Origin: Cryphonectria parasitica EP155
Taxonomy: Eukaryota > Ascomycota > Sordariomycetes > Diaporthales > Cryphonectriaceae
DNA length: 64,000 nucleotides
NCBI RefSeq assembly: GCF_011745365.1
Contig: NW_024468920.1
Span: 1-64,000 of the forward strand
Direction: 5' to 3'
The position numbers and the translations under genes were made by a program. Below are positions 24,349-37,280 of this stretch, one piece after another; within the stretch, counting starts at the first letter, position 1; the number at the start of each line of letters is the position of its first letter. The notes beneath the pieces are model-generated. The model saw only the letters and a program-made list of their open reading frames with translations. It was not told where the DNA came from and did no database searches.

Positions 24349-24996
24349 ATGCATAATCTTGTTTTCCTGATTAAGATATTAAATAGAATTAACAAATTCT
24401 ATATTTGCAAATCTTCTTCCGTTCCAAAGAGTATTCAAGATCGAGATCTCTTAGTTTCCTGCCTTTTGGAAAATTTTGTTGAGATGCTTATCTGTTCCTA
24501 TTGCAAAGATTATAGTTTCGGATTCTGCAAGATATCTCCCGGAAACTCTTCTTGTTATATTGAATGCATTCAACTAAGCTGCTCCAAGTGCAATGTTATA
24601 AGCTCTTCTTCTGAGAAGCTTTGCAATATTGCTACTTAATATTGAAAGTTGGAGAATAAGATTAAGAAAAGGAAGACTGAGCTTCTTTATCTGCGCTAAT
24701 AAAAGCGGATGTAATCCGAGAAGATGAAATGTGCTCTGTATTATAATATTACTTGCATAAAGGAATTGGATTATATAAAAGCTGAGAAAGCTGAAGCTGA
24801 AAGAGTGCATATTGCTGCTGAAGTGCAGGCTATAGTAGTAGAGGAATCTGTTGTTGTAGCTGGAGATTCTTCTTTCAATAGTTTCGATTGAAACTCTGTG
24901 AATTTGGAAGATTCTATAATAGATTAGTTGAGCTTTCTGAAAAGTGAGATTTCCGAAGCTTCTGAGTTTCGGTCTGGGGCGGAGCAATCGTCTTAA
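24349..24996 (+). pseudogene. Accessory gene of element E, opposite strand to pol (intronless)
   Basis: A plus-strand frame of 216 codons from ATG 24349 to TAA 24994-24996, overlapping the pol stop (minus TAA at 24993-24995) tail to tail. The first 96 codons are open and contain LNRINKF and a Cys cluster: CSYC, then C seven residues on, then CYIECIQLSCSKC. Downstream are a Lys/Glu-rich coiled-coil-like part, an Ala/Val-rich stretch and a tail SFNSFD.NSVNLEDSIID like D's. About eight internal stops at CAA/CGA/TGG-like positions. Role unknown; zinc binding is inferred from Cys spacing only. A minus-strand open frame at 24574-24987 is its shadow. Confidence 0.72.
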
Positions 24997-27900
24997 GTGC
25001 TAGCTTTTCTTTTCCAATATTCAGCTACTTTTTCCTGAGCATTTTTAACGTTTTTCTGCAGTTTTCAAGAATTTTCGCTTGCTGAATAATCTTTCTATTT
25101 AACAAGATATTCCTTTATATTATTTATACTTCTGTGCTTAAGAATCTTCTCTACTTCATATTCTAATTCATTATTCTCCACTTTTGCTGTATTATCTATT
25201 AATATTTCCTATACTGCTAATTCTAGCAGTAAAATATAAAAGACTGAGTATATTCTCATTCTATAAAGTAATACTAACTTATAATTAACTAGGAAGATTT
25301 ATTGCAGAATTTTGAAGAATTCCAGTTTTTTATAATCAAGTTTATTGCTAGATCTGATTATTTTAATATTTTTTCGAAATAAATAGATCTTATCTTCCTT
25401 TTATAAGATTAGTTTCTCAATTCTTTTGGAGTTTGTATATTGCATTATTCATTCTTGAATGAATTGTAATTCTGATTGGAATTTCTCTTGAACTTTCTTA
25501 ATCTTCTTAATTCTTTTATCTGCAGCTTCTATATCTGCTTCTAGTAATACTTTGTAGTAAGCTATTAGATTATATTTATAGAATATAAAGAATAATAATT
25601 TCTTTATTATACTTATATCTGTGCTATTATAAGCAAATTGTATAAGAAATAATAAATTAATTTAATTATTCTATTCTTAGTTAATATAGTATTAAAAATA
25701 CTATTTAATAATCTAATTCATTCTTTCTATTTATTTATCTATTTGCAAGTAAAATGCTATAAATATTCTGTAATATATTTCAAGCTGTTTTATAAATAAA
25801 ATTTAAAATTTTGAGTTAAACTTTCTATTTTTATTAGAAATTACTTTTTCTAGCATGCTATGATTAATAATAATTATTCTAAGAAATACATATGCAAGTT
25901 CTTCTGCTATACTGCTTTCCTTATAGAGAAGAAAGTAAGTATACTTACTTAGTTTACAAATCATTATTAGAATGCTATTATATTATACTTTAGTTAAGAG
26001 TTTTTATAAAAAAAATAGCTTAATAATGAAATCTAAACTAATGAATTGCTAAATAGTTATAAATACTAATAAGAAATATAGTAATTTATAAGACTTATAT
26101 CTTTCTGCTTTATTCTTCTTATAGCTATTGCATTATTATAAAATATTCTCAATCCTTTTTCTAAAGCTTAATAGATTCTAGTATCTTTTAATATATTCAT
26201 AAATTGCTCTAACTTTCTAGTATTTATATGCTAGTATACTGTATACATTCTTAATATAGTTATTTTATTTATTCGGAATTATTAATTCTGAATTCCTTTC
26301 TAAAGATTCAATTCTGAAAGCAGCATTTAGTTCTCAATATATATTAACAAGATTTCTTAACTTATCTTGAACAAAGATATTCTATATATCCGAGAAATCT
26401 ATATCTCAATAATCTGCTCTTCTGCTAAAAGCATTTGCTTATTCATTTTCTGAGCTTTTGCAATATACAATTTTAAAATCGAATTATAAAAGGAATTCTG
26501 CTTATCTAACTTATTACTTATTCAAAATCTTAATTATTATAAATATAATTAGATTCTTATAATTTGAATGAACTATAATCGGATATTATATACTAATAAA
26601 GTAGTATTGCTACTTTTCAAAAGCTTTTACTATTGCTATAAATTCCTGATTAGAAATTTCGTAATTAATTTCCAAGCTATTTAACTTCTTTGAGAAGTTG
26701 CTTATAATTCTTAGATGCTCTTGATTATCTTGCTAGCTAAGTTGTTCTTCAAATACATATTCTAATATATCAGTCTCAATTTTAAAGAATTTATAGAGAT
26801 CTGCTTTATATAGAACTAGCTCTAAAGTAATATGCTTGATAATCTTATTAAAAGCTTCTTATATCTTAAAGATTTATTCAAAGAATTGATTTCTTTTAGT
26901 AAGATTTGTAAGAGAATGTATAATTCAGCTATAGTTCTTAATAAACTATTTATAAAAGTTGATATATTTGAGAAAAGATCTAATATTCCTAATATTTCTA
27001 AGAATTAGCTAGTTTCTAACAGCTTTTATCTTATCTTTCTATAGCTTAATACATTCTAGCTTGATTATAAATCCGAGATAGTTAATCTTTTGTATATAAA
27101 AGTAACTCTTTGCAGATTTTACAAAGAGTTTTGCATCTTGAAGCATTTGCAACACTATTTTCACATATTCCTTATATTCTTCAAGTATTCGAGAGTAGAT
27201 AAGAATATTATCGAGATAAGCAATAATGAACTGATTCAGATGCTTGTATAGAACATAATTAATCATTTCCTGAAATAAAGCTAAGATATTCATTAAATTA
27301 AAAAGTATAACCAAATATTTGTAGTATTCGTAGCATATTCTGAAAGCAGTTTTTCATTCTTTTTCTTCTTTTACTCTAATCAGATTATAAGCTTCTTTTA
27401 GATTTAGAACTATAAACTATTATACTCCTTGCAATCTATCTTATAATTCTTTAATAAGTAATAATAAATATTAGTTCTTAATTATAATATTATTGAATTG
27501 CTTATAATTAATATATAGCTTAAGCTTGCTATTTTTCTTAAATATAAACAGAATAGGATATTCTGCTAATGATTATAATAATTGTATATATTCTTTCTTA
27601 AGATTCTTATTAAGATACTTCTAAAGTGCTTCTAGTTATACTTTATCTAGTTTGTAAATAGGGAAGAATTTAAGCTGTTTCCCTTCTTATAGCAGGATCT
27701 CATAGTTATATAAGCTGTATTCTGACAATCCTGTATTCAATTCTTTCTAAAATAGTTTTTTAAACTTGTAATATTCTTATAGTATATTTGCAAGTATTAG
27801 TTCTGATTCTTATGCTATTTCTGCTATTTGGAGAAACAGTAGGTATTGTTAAGCATGCTTCTTTTCTAATGGCGTTTTCAAGGGTCTTGAGTATTCACTC

Positions 27901-28709
27901 CGGGCTGAACCGAGCGCTTGAGAGCTTGATTTTGAGATTTTTTTTGTATAATTTCATAATTCATATTCTGAAGCTTTTCCTTGTTATTTCAAAGCGAACT
28001 AACTTGCTGAGAATCTCGCTTCCATTGTTTTGCTAACTTATTAGCACTTTAGCATTATTTGGATTCGCTTATTACTAGATTCTTCTCTTTGAACTGCTAG
28101 CTCTACTAACTTGAAGATATATATAAAGTTATATGAAGCTTCTTTTTCTAAGTATTCTTTAATCACTAGCTTCGATCCTACACTATTAATTGTAACTATC
28201 TCTCTAGATATAGCTTGTTCTCATGAGATCTAGCTAGTAATTCAATCAATTCGAGAATTATATTTCTTAAGCTATAGAAGCTTCATAATTAGCTCATATT
28301 ATGCTATATCTATAATATTAAAGAAAGCTCTGATTATACATTCTTGAATTAAGATAGATAAATAATTAGTTTTCTTATTGATTACTTCTTAGTTATATGC
28401 AACAGATTATCTTTTTACAGTGCTAAGAGTATATAAGCATCTTTTCTATCTTTATTATAATTGTGCTTGATTGATAATATATAGAGATATAAAGTTTCTC
28501 TAAGCGCTACTATTCAATAGTATGCTGTATTTATATTTTTGAATGTATATATTAAACTTAATATAAGTATAATCTGTTTTGAAAGCTTTATATAGAAATC
28601 ATTCTAGTCTAATTATCTGCAATCTCTTTATAAGCAATTCTATTCTTTTGAGTTTATTAAGAACTGCTTATTCTTCTAAGCTTACTTCGCTACTTCTTAA
28701 GCAAGCTTC
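24993..28709 (-). pseudogene. pol: pol relic of element E (PR-RT-RH-IN-chromodomain)
   Basis: 3717 nt, 1239 codons, same length as J and C. Opens after TAA 28712-28710, -1 relative to gag. The longest open stretch, 27039-27314, is RT core: NILALFQEMINYVLYKHLNQ and YLGFIIKLE are clear. YxDD at 27218-27207 reads YLDN: first Asp kept, second lost. RNase H about 26850-26450, integrase about 26250-25450, chromodomain about 25180-25010. TAA/TAG codons at former Gln/Trp positions abolish function. Confidence 0.88.
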
Positions 28710-30730
28710 TTAGCTTGCTTTTACTTGTATTATTATTATTTCTAATCTTTCTTCTATCAATACTAGTTGCAAACTTTATTATTAATATAAATTATGCAGA
28801 ATATTATCTTATACTGCTACCATTTTATTTTCTTATTTATATATTGCATAAAGCAGTTATCTAGTAGTTCAATATATGCATTATAATACTATTTATTGAA
28901 AACTTTTCTGAAGCAGAGTTTCTATTCTTTAATAGCTTAAAGAATTTATTCTAATTCTTTAATAGAGAACTATTCGTATTATATCTTGTTTGAGAAATGC
29001 ATTCTGTAGCTATAATAGATATAGAAGATTCATGCTAGTTCGTAGTATAGATTGTAAAGTAAGCTGATTTAAGGATTCTCATCTTCTTATACTTTAATAT
29101 TCTGCAAGAAGATGCAGATAAAGAGCTCTTTCAGCTCTATTCTGTAAATGAAATATTCAACTTATATTGTTTCCTTGTTCTACTCAATGCTGAAGGGAAA
29201 CCTTTTTTTAAGCTTGTTGAGCATATTGTTTGTAGGGAGCTTCTGCAGGCTGCTAGATTATTTGTTCTAGCTTAATCCTTCTGTTGCTTGAGAAGCATTC
29301 TCTATATTACTTAGATATTTATACTAGTAGCTAAGAGAATATTATTTCTTATTTATATTTCTGATTATAATGCTTAGTATAAGTAATAGAAAACGTTGAA
29401 AGATATCATTATTAAGCTCTTCTTCCAGCGCTTAAATGCTTTGTTTTATAATATTAGAGCAGTCCGAGTTGCTATTTATAGAAGTGCTGAGTATACATTC
29501 TTGCTCTGCTATTGCTATTTATCTGCAGCGCTAAAGCTTCTGAAAGAACTATTCTGAATCTTTCTTACTTAAAAGATATATTAAGCAGTTATTGTTATAG
29601 CAGAATATTCAGCTAAGACTTCTATAATTAATAGAATTTAATATTTGCTTCAAGAGAGTATTTTTGCTTAGTTGATTGGATTCCTATTATCGAGCAATAT
29701 TTATCTGATATTCTTTCTAAACTAATTGCTATTTATTCTTTCGGAATTAATAGCAGTTGCATATAATATGCTCTTGTTTATTACAGTTGTAGCAAATAAT
29801 GCTATTTCTCTTATTATACTGCTTATTAGCTGCATTGAGTTTTATGAAATCAGCATATATAGTACTGCTTTAAGCTGTATTGCTATATTAATTACTATTC
29901 TTATTTTGAAGTTTCTTGCTTATATTAGCTAGAAATCTCTAAGTTTAGCTTCTTCCCTTCTTGGATTTCTCTACTTATTGCTTATATAAATAGTTATTAA
30001 TGCGGATTGCTTAATTAGAAAACATTGCAAAGTTCTCTAGCTAATTCTGCTTAAAGATCTTATTCTTAATATCATTCTTAAATTCCTTATAATAATGCTT
30101 TATAAGATTCTTATCTTTCTATAAAAGTTGTACTAAGAGTTGCTTAAATCTAACTATATAAGCAAAAGCTAATTTAGTCTGCTTGAGATCTATAAGCTGC
30201 TAAGCTATAGTACATTCTTTATTGAAATTATTAAAGATTTCTTTGAAAGCTTTTTTAAAGCTTTCAAAGGAATTAAATATATTCTTAGTATTCTGAATAT
30301 ATATATTAGAATTGTTCTAATATTCCAAGTAGTTGTATAGAGAAAGCTTGTATTAGATAAGAGTATTCTTTTTGAAACAAATCCTTATAAGAATAATCTT
30401 CTCAGATTCCATAATAAACTGAATTGTATAATGCAAAAAGTATGCTCTGCAATAAGTAAGAAATCTATATAGCATTTTCTGATTGCTATTATATATAGCA
30501 AGCTTATTCATCTTGTATGCTTTCTCAGCATTACTGATAACTGCAGAAGTGAACTGCGCCTGCTGAGCTTATTAAGCTAGCTGAATCTGCTAGTTAGCAA
30601 TGATAACGCTTTGAGCCTGCTATTGTTTGTACAGATTCTGGATATGCTAGATAAGCTGATATACCTAGTTAATCAGTTCTTCCTGAATAGAAGCATATAA
30701 GAATGAAGAGATTCCTGAAGAAGCTATTAT
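28628..30730 (-). pseudogene. gag: gag relic of element E
   Basis: 701 codons with no net frameshift from ATA (30730-30728, ATG in B and I) to TAA 28630-28628, the same length as D, I and J. The zinc knuckle lies near 29790 on the minus strand. The open plus-strand frame at 29726-29932 is its antisense shadow. Confidence 0.85.
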
Positions 30731-30787
30731 ATTTCGTATTACTCAAAAAAATAATACTAAACCATTCTTAAACAAGAATTATTAAAA

Positions 30788-31234
30788 TATAATAAGCACT
30801 GCAGCAATCCGAAGATTCCTAAGTATACAAAGAGATTTATGCTAATAAGAGCAGTATTAAAATATCAAGTTCTTGAATACAGAACTATATAAGTTCTAAT
30901 AAGCAATGCAAGTATTTACTGCTTTTGAAGCTACTCAGTATATAAGACTGAATACTTAGATTAACAACTGAAGAGCTATATATTGAATTTATCTAATAAT
31001 AATGAACGTATTCTTATATATTCAGCTCTTCAGTTCTAACTAACCTGATTATATTATGATTCCTCATAGTTATCTCTCCGAATATGTTGACTATGTTCAT
31101 AGCTAACATAGTTGCGCTAGCAATCCTAATCTGGATTACGTAATCCTGATTGGTACCCGATGTTGGGTTGTAATACCTGGTTCCTTGGTTGGTGAAGCTT
31201 ATTCTGTGACCTGCATGTTGGATGGGTCATAACA
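30788..31234 (-). repeat. 5' LTR of element E (447 bp)
   Basis: TATAATAAGCACTGCAG ... TGGATGGGTCATAACA. Its right half (about 31120-31234) keeps more CpA/TpG than the 3' LTR, so the two LTRs are unequally mutated. Followed by TSD GCAGT and the last 10 bp of C's LTR. Confidence 0.93.
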
Positions 31235-31239
31235 GCAGT

Positions 31240-31249
31240 GCTCATTACA
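31240..31249 (+). repeat. Last 10 bp of the 3' LTR of element C
   Basis: GCTCATTACA completes the LTR broken at 23836. It is followed by TCTAT (31250-31254), C's right TSD, and then by B's pol. Confidence 0.9.
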
Positions 31250-31254
31250 TCTAT

Positions 31255-32137
31255 TTATTTTGATTCAAGAATATATAATTAAGATTTCCTTTAATATTAC
31301 GAATATAGCATAGTATAAGCTAATTATAGAACTTTTATAGCTTAAGAAGTATAATTCTTAAATCAATTGAACTATTAGCTAAATCTTGTAAGAATAAGCT
31401 GTATCCAGAGAAATAGTTACAATTAATAGCGCAGAATGGAAATTAGTTATTAAAGAATACTCAGAAAAAGAAGCTTTATATAACTTTATATATACTTTTA
31501 AATCAGCAGAACTAGCAATTCAAGAAGAAGAATCTAGTAATAAGCAAATCCAGATAGTACTAAAGCGCTAATAAGTTAGCAAAACAATGAAAGCAAGGCT
31601 CTTAGCAAGATAGTTTGCTCTGAAGCAATAAGAAAAAGCATTAGAAAGTGAATTATAAGTTTATATAAGAAAAACCTTGAAACTAAGCTCTTAAGCGCTT
31701 AGTTCAGCTTGGAGTAAATGCTTAAGGCTTTCAAAAATATTACTAAAAACAATAAACGAAAAGAAGTATACTTAATAGTATCTATTATTTCTTCAGATAG
31801 CAGAAATAGCATATAAACTAGAATTAATACTTGCAAACATATTATGAGAATATTACAAGTTTAAGAAACTATTTCAAGAAGAATTAAATACAGAATTATC
31901 AGAATACAGCTTATATAATTACAAGATTCTATTATAAGAAGAGAAACAGCTCAAATTCTTCCTTATTTACAAATTAAACAAGGTATAACTAGAAGCGCTT
32001 AAGAAGTATCTTAATAAAAATCTCAAAAGGAAATATATATAATTATTGCAATTATCAGCAGAATATCCCATTCTATTTATACCAAAAAAGAATAGCAAGC
32101 TTAAGCTATATATTGATTATAAGCAACTTAATAACAT
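31255..32137 (+). pseudogene. pol: pol relic of element B, part 2 (protease end, linker, RT start)
   Basis: Picks up exactly where B stopped at 8951 (TTTTGATTCAAGAATATATAATT). It holds the rest of the protease, the linker with INSAEWKLVIKEY, and the RT start (LEALKKYLNKNLKRKYI...IPFYTKKEQQA-like, degraded). Cut at 32137 by F; AACAT (32133-32137) is duplicated at 58445-58449. Confidence 0.85.
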
Positions 32138-33070
32138 TGTAATAAGCACTGCAGCAATCCGAAGATTCCAAAGTATACAAAGAGGTTTATGCTAATAAGA
32201 GCAGTATTAAAGCATTAAGTTCTTGAATACGGAACTGTACAAGTTCTGAGAGATAATGCAAGTATTCACTGCCTTCGGAGCTATTAGAGTAAGAGAGAAT
32301 AATCTAATACTTAGATTAATAACTGAAGAGCTATATATAAGATCTATCTAATGGGAATAAATGTATTCTTATATATTCAGCTTTTCAGTTCTGTTGGTAG
32401 TATTGGTTGTTGGATTACTTGGATTATTTGAGTGATCTAACTGATTCGGATTATTATGAATCAGCTACTGATTCATTCTGATCTTGTAATCCTAATTCTT
32501 GCTTATGTAAGCCTTAGTTCCTGAGATATTGAATTCTTTCCTGTTTCTTCGAATAGTTATTCCCGAGTATTCTGTATTATAACCCATCCAACATGCAGGT
32601 CACGAAAACAGGTCACAGGCAAACAAGAACCAGGTATCATAACTCAACATCAGACAACTCATAAGAATTACGTAACTCAGGATTAGGATTATAAGCCAAC
32701 CAATCAGAAGAGCTCATCTGTGCTTACTGAGCTTCAGTAAGCACTACTGAGCAGCAGTAAGCCTCAGTAAGCATCAGCGAGCTATACTGAAGAGCTGGAT
32801 ATATAATCACACATTCATTACCATTAGATAGATCATCGTACATAGCTCTTCAGTTATCAATCTAAGTATTCAGTCTTCTATACTGAGTAGCTCCAAAGGC
32901 AGTAAATACTTGCATTACTTATCAGAACTTGTATGGTTCCGTATTCAAGAACTTGATACTTTGATACTGCTCTTGTTAGCATAAACCTCTCGTATACTTA
33001 GGAATCTTCGGATTACTGCAGTGCTCATTACATTCTAGCTAGTGATTTGCATGTTGAATGAATTATAATA
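32138..33070 (-). repeat. 3' LTR of element F, split by solo LTR G
   Basis: 32138-32574 begins TGTAATAAGCACTGCAG; 33038-33070 ends GAATTATAATA. Total 470 bp, equal to F's other LTR. The break coincides with ATTCTG|GCTGG in the intact 5' LTR (around 58410), confirming G as the interrupting piece. Confidence 0.92.
32575..33032 (+). repeat. Solo LTR G (458 bp) inside F's LTR
   Basis: TATTATAACCCATCC ... GTGCTCATTACA with no internal region. U3 repeats match C and J. TSD TTCTG (32570-32574) against TTCTA (33033-33037), a single G/A difference consistent with RIP after insertion. It presumably formed by LTR-LTR recombination of a full element. Confidence 0.93.
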
Positions 33071-33162
33071 TTATCTCTTTCCTATTAATCATTATTTCTA
33101 ATGATCTTTTGTAAGTATTCTAGCAGTTCTTTGCATACAGGATTATGCTTTTCTAATTCGGA

Positions 33163-34198
33163 ATATTGAATAGAATTAATAAATTGTATTTTAATTATTT
33201 AGTGAAAACTCAAAAGTGCTATCGTTTTGCTAAGCTTATTTCTGCTTTTGATATTGAGATGCCTGTTTATGCTTATTGTTGGGAGATGAGAGCTTTCTGT
33301 TGTTTTGCTGAAAACTCTTCTTGTTGTGAGAAGTGTATTTCTCTGAGTTAAAGCTATGATACTGGTTGTTTCTCAGCTTCTGCTGATTAGTTTCTTTGCT
33401 TCTTGGTATTTTTCGTAATTACTAATCTTCCTTTTCAGCGGGGTGTTTGATTTGTGAAAAGCGTAAGATTTTGAGCGAGGAGGCTGAAGCGGAGTTAGCA
33501 AATGCTATTGCTCTACAAGCCTTGCTAGCATTATAGGCTCATCTCGATTGTATGCAGAAATAGCGGAAGCTATTGAAGAAGCAAGCTATTGAACCAGAAC
33601 TAGGGCGCCGTCGCCCTCGAAAGAAAAAGGGACAAACAGCTGCCGAAGCAATGAGCAAGAGCTCGTGCAACCCAAGCGTGCCTGTGCAGATGAGGACAGC
33701 AAACTAAGGCCACACGGGCGCAAGAACAGGGTAAAAAACCTGTCTTAGACCTATCCAAAGGATTCAAAATTGAAAGGAAGAGAAAGGATGCTTTTTTTGT
33801 TGCTTATAGCTAAAGAATTTGAAAAGTGGGTGATATCCTTTATATGTATGAGAACCCTTGACCCACTGTACTCCATGTCCCACGGACTACCACCCTGGCC
33901 ACCACAACACTATAGAAATGATTCGTTGTAGCTTTAATTTCTTGAAGGAGTTTGCTGATAAGAAGGATTGCAGTTTTTGTAAAGAGGAGATTTGTCTGAT
34001 GTTTTAGGGATATCTTGAAATTATTGATTGGAATTTCTTAGCTCTTGATTCTAGCATATCTGGTTAGCTTTTCCTTCTGGAGAGTGAAACTGTAGCACTT
34101 GATTCTCATTCCGGAATAGAGCAGTTTTAAATAGTAGTTTCTATTATTGTTGTAATGCTAAGATAACTATTAGTAGTATAGCAGTAGGATTGAAGCTA
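33163..34198 (+). pseudogene. Accessory gene of element F, opposite strand to pol, interrupted
   Basis: A plus-strand relic starting at ATA 33163 (ATG in D). The open part 33166-33351 shows LNRINKLYF and a Cys cluster YAYCWEMRAFCCFAENSSCCEKC. A putative intron about 33390-33438 has ACTAAT and TTTTCAG at its 3' end, where J has its intron. Exon 2 (GCLICEKRKILSEEAEAELANAIALQ) is coiled-coil-like, with a basic MQK.RKLLKKQ run. A 319-bp insert (33594-33912) splits it; afterwards it resumes with EMIRCSFNF. Confidence 0.6.
33594..33912. mobile_element. Unclassified low-RIP insert in the accessory gene of F
   Basis: A sequence with visibly higher GC than its surroundings (GGGCGCCGTCGCCC hairpin at about 33603-33616; CCACGGACTACCACCCTGG near 33880), absent from the other accessory-gene copies. 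Possible imperfect 5-bp flanks: TTGAA (33589-33593) and TAGAA (33913-33917). No terminal inverted repeats, LTR ends or poly-A seen. One frame reads GRRRPRKKKGQTAAEAMSKS before stopping; no family recognised. It could be a fragment of a DNA transposon or captured host DNA. Confidence 0.5.
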
Positions 34199-37100
34199 GT
34201 TTTTGTTTTCTAGTATTTTATCAATTTTTTTATAGCGTTTCTGATATTTTCCTGTGATTTCTATGAATTCTTGCTTGCTAGATAATCTTTCTATTTGATA
34301 AGATATTCGAGCATGTTGTTATTGCTTCTGTGCTTGAAGATTCTTTCTATCTTGTATTCTGATTCATTATTCTCAACTTCTACTGTATTATCTGTTAGTA
34401 TTTCTTTCGCTGCTGATTCTAGTAGCGAGATGTGGAAAATCAGATATATTTTCATTCTGTAAAGTAGTACAAGTTTGTAGTTAACTGGGGAAATTCTTTA
34501 TAAAATTTTGAATAATTCTAGTTTCTTGTAATTAAGTTTGCTGCTAGATTTGATTATTTTGATATTTTTGCAAAGTAAGTATACTTTATCTCCCTTCTAT
34601 AGGATTAGTTCTTCAATTCTTTTGAAATTTGTATAATATATTATTTGTTCTTAAGCGAATTATAATTCTAACTAAAGTTCTTCTTGAATCTTCTTAATTT
34701 TTCTGATTCTTTTATTTGCAGCTTCTGCATCTGCTCCTTGCAGTGCTTTGTAATAAGCTATTGGATTGTATTTGTAAAGTATAAAGAATAATGATTTCTT
34801 TATTATGCTTATATTTGCGTTATTGTAAGCGAATTGTATTAGAAATAATAGATTAATTCAGTTATTCTGTTTCTAATTAATATAGTATTGAAGATACTAT
34901 TCAATAATTTGATTCATTCTTTCTATCTATTCATCTATTTGGGAATAAAATGCTGTGAATATCTTGTAGTATATTTCAAGCTGTTTCATGAGCAAAGTTC
35001 AGAATTTTGAGTTGAACTTTCTATTTCTATTAGAAATTACTTCTTCTAGCATGCTATAATTAGCAATGATCATTCTGAGGAATGTATATGCAAGTTCTTC
35101 TGCTGTACTGCTTTCCTTATATAAGAGAAAGTAAATATATTTGCTCAGTTTGCAAATCACTACTAGAATGCTATTGTATAGCATCTTAATTAAAAGTTCT
35201 TGTAAAGATAGTAGCTTAGTAATGAAGTTTAAACTAATTGATTACTAAATAGTTATAAGTACTGATAAGGATTATAGCAGTTTGTAAAGCTTATATCTTT
35301 CTGCTTTATTCTTTTTGCAGCTATTGCATTGTTATAGAATATTTCCAATTCTTTTCCTAAAGCTTAATAGATTTCAGTATTTTTTAATATATTTATAGGT
35401 TGCTTTAACTTTCTAATGCTTATATGCTAATATATTATATATATTCTTGATATAGCTGTTTTGTTTGTTTAGAATTATTGATTCTGAATTCTTTTCCGGA
35501 AGTTTAATTCTGAAAACAGTATTTAGCTCTCTATATACATTAATAAGATTTCCTGATTCATCTTAAGCGAAAATATTCTATATATCTAAAGAGTTTATAT
35601 CTTGATAATCTGCTCTTCTGCTAAGAGTATTTGCTTGTTCATTCTCTAAATCTTTGCAGTATATGATTCTGAAATCAAACTATAAAAGGAATTCTGCTTA
35701 TTTAACTTATTATTTATTTAAAACTTTGATTATTATGAATATAATTAGATTCTTATGATTCGAGTGAATAATAATCTGATATTATATGCTAATGAGATAA
35801 TGCTGCTACTTCTCGAAAGCTTTCATTATTGCTATAAGCTCTTGATTAGAGATTCTGTAATTAATTTCTGAGCTATTCAACTTTTTCGAAAAATTGCTTA
35901 TAATTCTTAGATGCTCTTAGTTGTTTCGTTGATTAAGTTGTTTCTCAAGTATATATTCTGATATATTAGTCTTAACTTCGAAAGATTTATAAGGATTTGC
36001 TTTGTATAGAATCAGTTCTGAGATAATATGCTTGATAATCTTATTGAAAGCTTCTTATTCTCTGAGAGTTTATTTGAAAAGCTGCTTCTTTTTAGTAAGG
36101 TTTGTAAGAAAATGTGCAATTCAGCTGTAGTTCTTGATAAACTACTTGTAGAAGTTGATATAGCTGAGAAAAGATCTAATATCCTTAATATTCTAGAGGA
36201 TTAGCTAGTTTTTAATAGCTTTTATCTTATTCTTCTGTAGCTTAATATATGCTAGCTTAATTGTAAATCCGAGATAATTAATTTTTTGTTTATAAAAATA
36301 GCTTTTTGCTAGTTCTACAAGGAGTTTTGCATTCTGAAGTATTTGCAATATTATTTTCATATATTTCTTATATTCTTCTAGTATTCAAGAGTAAATAAGA
36401 ATGTTATTGAGATAAGCAATAATGAACTGATCTAGATACTTGTATAGAATATGATTGATTATTTTTTGGAATAAAGCTGGAGCATTTGTTAAACTAAAGA
36501 GCATAACTAAATATTTATAGTATTTATAATATATTCTGAAAGCAATTTTCCATTTCTTTTCTTTCTTTATTCTGATTAGATTATAAGCTTTTTTTAGATC
36601 TAGGATTATAAATCACTGTACTCCTTGCAATCTATTGTATAGTTTCTTAATGAGTAGTAATGAATATTAGTTCTTGATTATAATATTGTTAAGCTGCCTG
36701 TAATTAATACAAAGCTTAAGCTTGCTATTTTTCTTGAATATAAACAGAATGAAATATTCTGCTAGTAATTGCAATGATTATATATATCTTTTCTTAAGAT
36801 TCTTATTAAGATACTTTTTAAATGCTTTTAGCTGTATTTTGTTTAATCTGTAAATAGGGAAGAACTTGAGCTGTTTTCCTTCTTGTAATGAAATCTTATG
36901 ATTATATAAGCTGTATTCTAGTAATCCTGTATTCAATTTCTCTTGGAATAGTTTCTTGAACTTGTAGTATTCTCGTAATATATTTGCAAGTATTGATTCT
37001 AATCTATATGCTATTTCTGCTGCTTGGAGAAATAGTAAGTATTGTTAAGTATGCTTCTTTTTATTTGTTATTTTTAGTAATATTTTTGAGGATCTTGAGC

Positions 37101-37280
37101 ATTCGCTCTGAGCTGAACTGAGTACTTGAGAGCTTAGCTTCGAGATTTTTTTCGTATAAACTCATAATCCACTTTCTGAAGCTTTTCCTTATTGCTTCAG
37201 AGCGAACTGACTTGCTGAAAGCTTCGCTTCTGCTATTTTGCTAACCTGTTAGCGCTCTAGCATTATCTAAGTTTGCTCAT
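34196..37280 (-). pseudogene. pol: pol relic of element F, 3' part (chromodomain, IN, RH, RT, linker)
   Basis: Read right to left: linker, RT (about 36850-36240, YxDD at 36414-36403 = YLNN), RNase H (about 36020-35640), integrase (about 35420-34890), chromodomain (about 34400-34230). The open piece 35184-34999 is integrase core (LVVICKLSKYIYFLLYKESS...VISNRNRKF), with the second catalytic Asp now Asn. The C-terminal tail (KKIDKILENKN, TAG 34198-34196) differs from the KRKAS tail of other copies. Cut at 37280 by H; CTCAT 37276-37280 is its TSD. Confidence 0.85.

Larger units (their letters stand above)
23837..31234 (-). mobile_element. Element E: complete Ty3/gypsy chromovirus, minus strand, 7398 bp
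   Basis: LTRs of 447 bp at 23837-24283 (3') and 30788-31234 (5'), TSD GCAGT on both sides. Uninterrupted. Inserted head-to-head into the 3' LTR of C. Gag and pol run leftwards, and the accessory gene is therefore on the plus strand. One of two copies retaining the first Asp of the RT active site. Confidence 0.95.
8952..31249 (+). mobile_element. Element C: Ty3/gypsy chromovirus, about 7.47 kb, carrying nested D and E
   Basis: 5' LTR 8952-9409 and a 3' LTR split by E (23389-23836 plus 31240-31249). Both sum to 458 bp. TSD TCTAT at 8947-8951 and 31250-31254. Its own sequence is 8952-12147, 19571-23836 and 31240-31249. D entered the pol linker and E entered the last 10 bp of the 3' LTR in opposite orientation. 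Confidence 0.94.

Noticed and set aside
33846..33912. GC-rich end considered as a pogo/Fot1-like terminal inverted repeat
   Set aside because: No matching inverted copy at the other end and no TA duplication.
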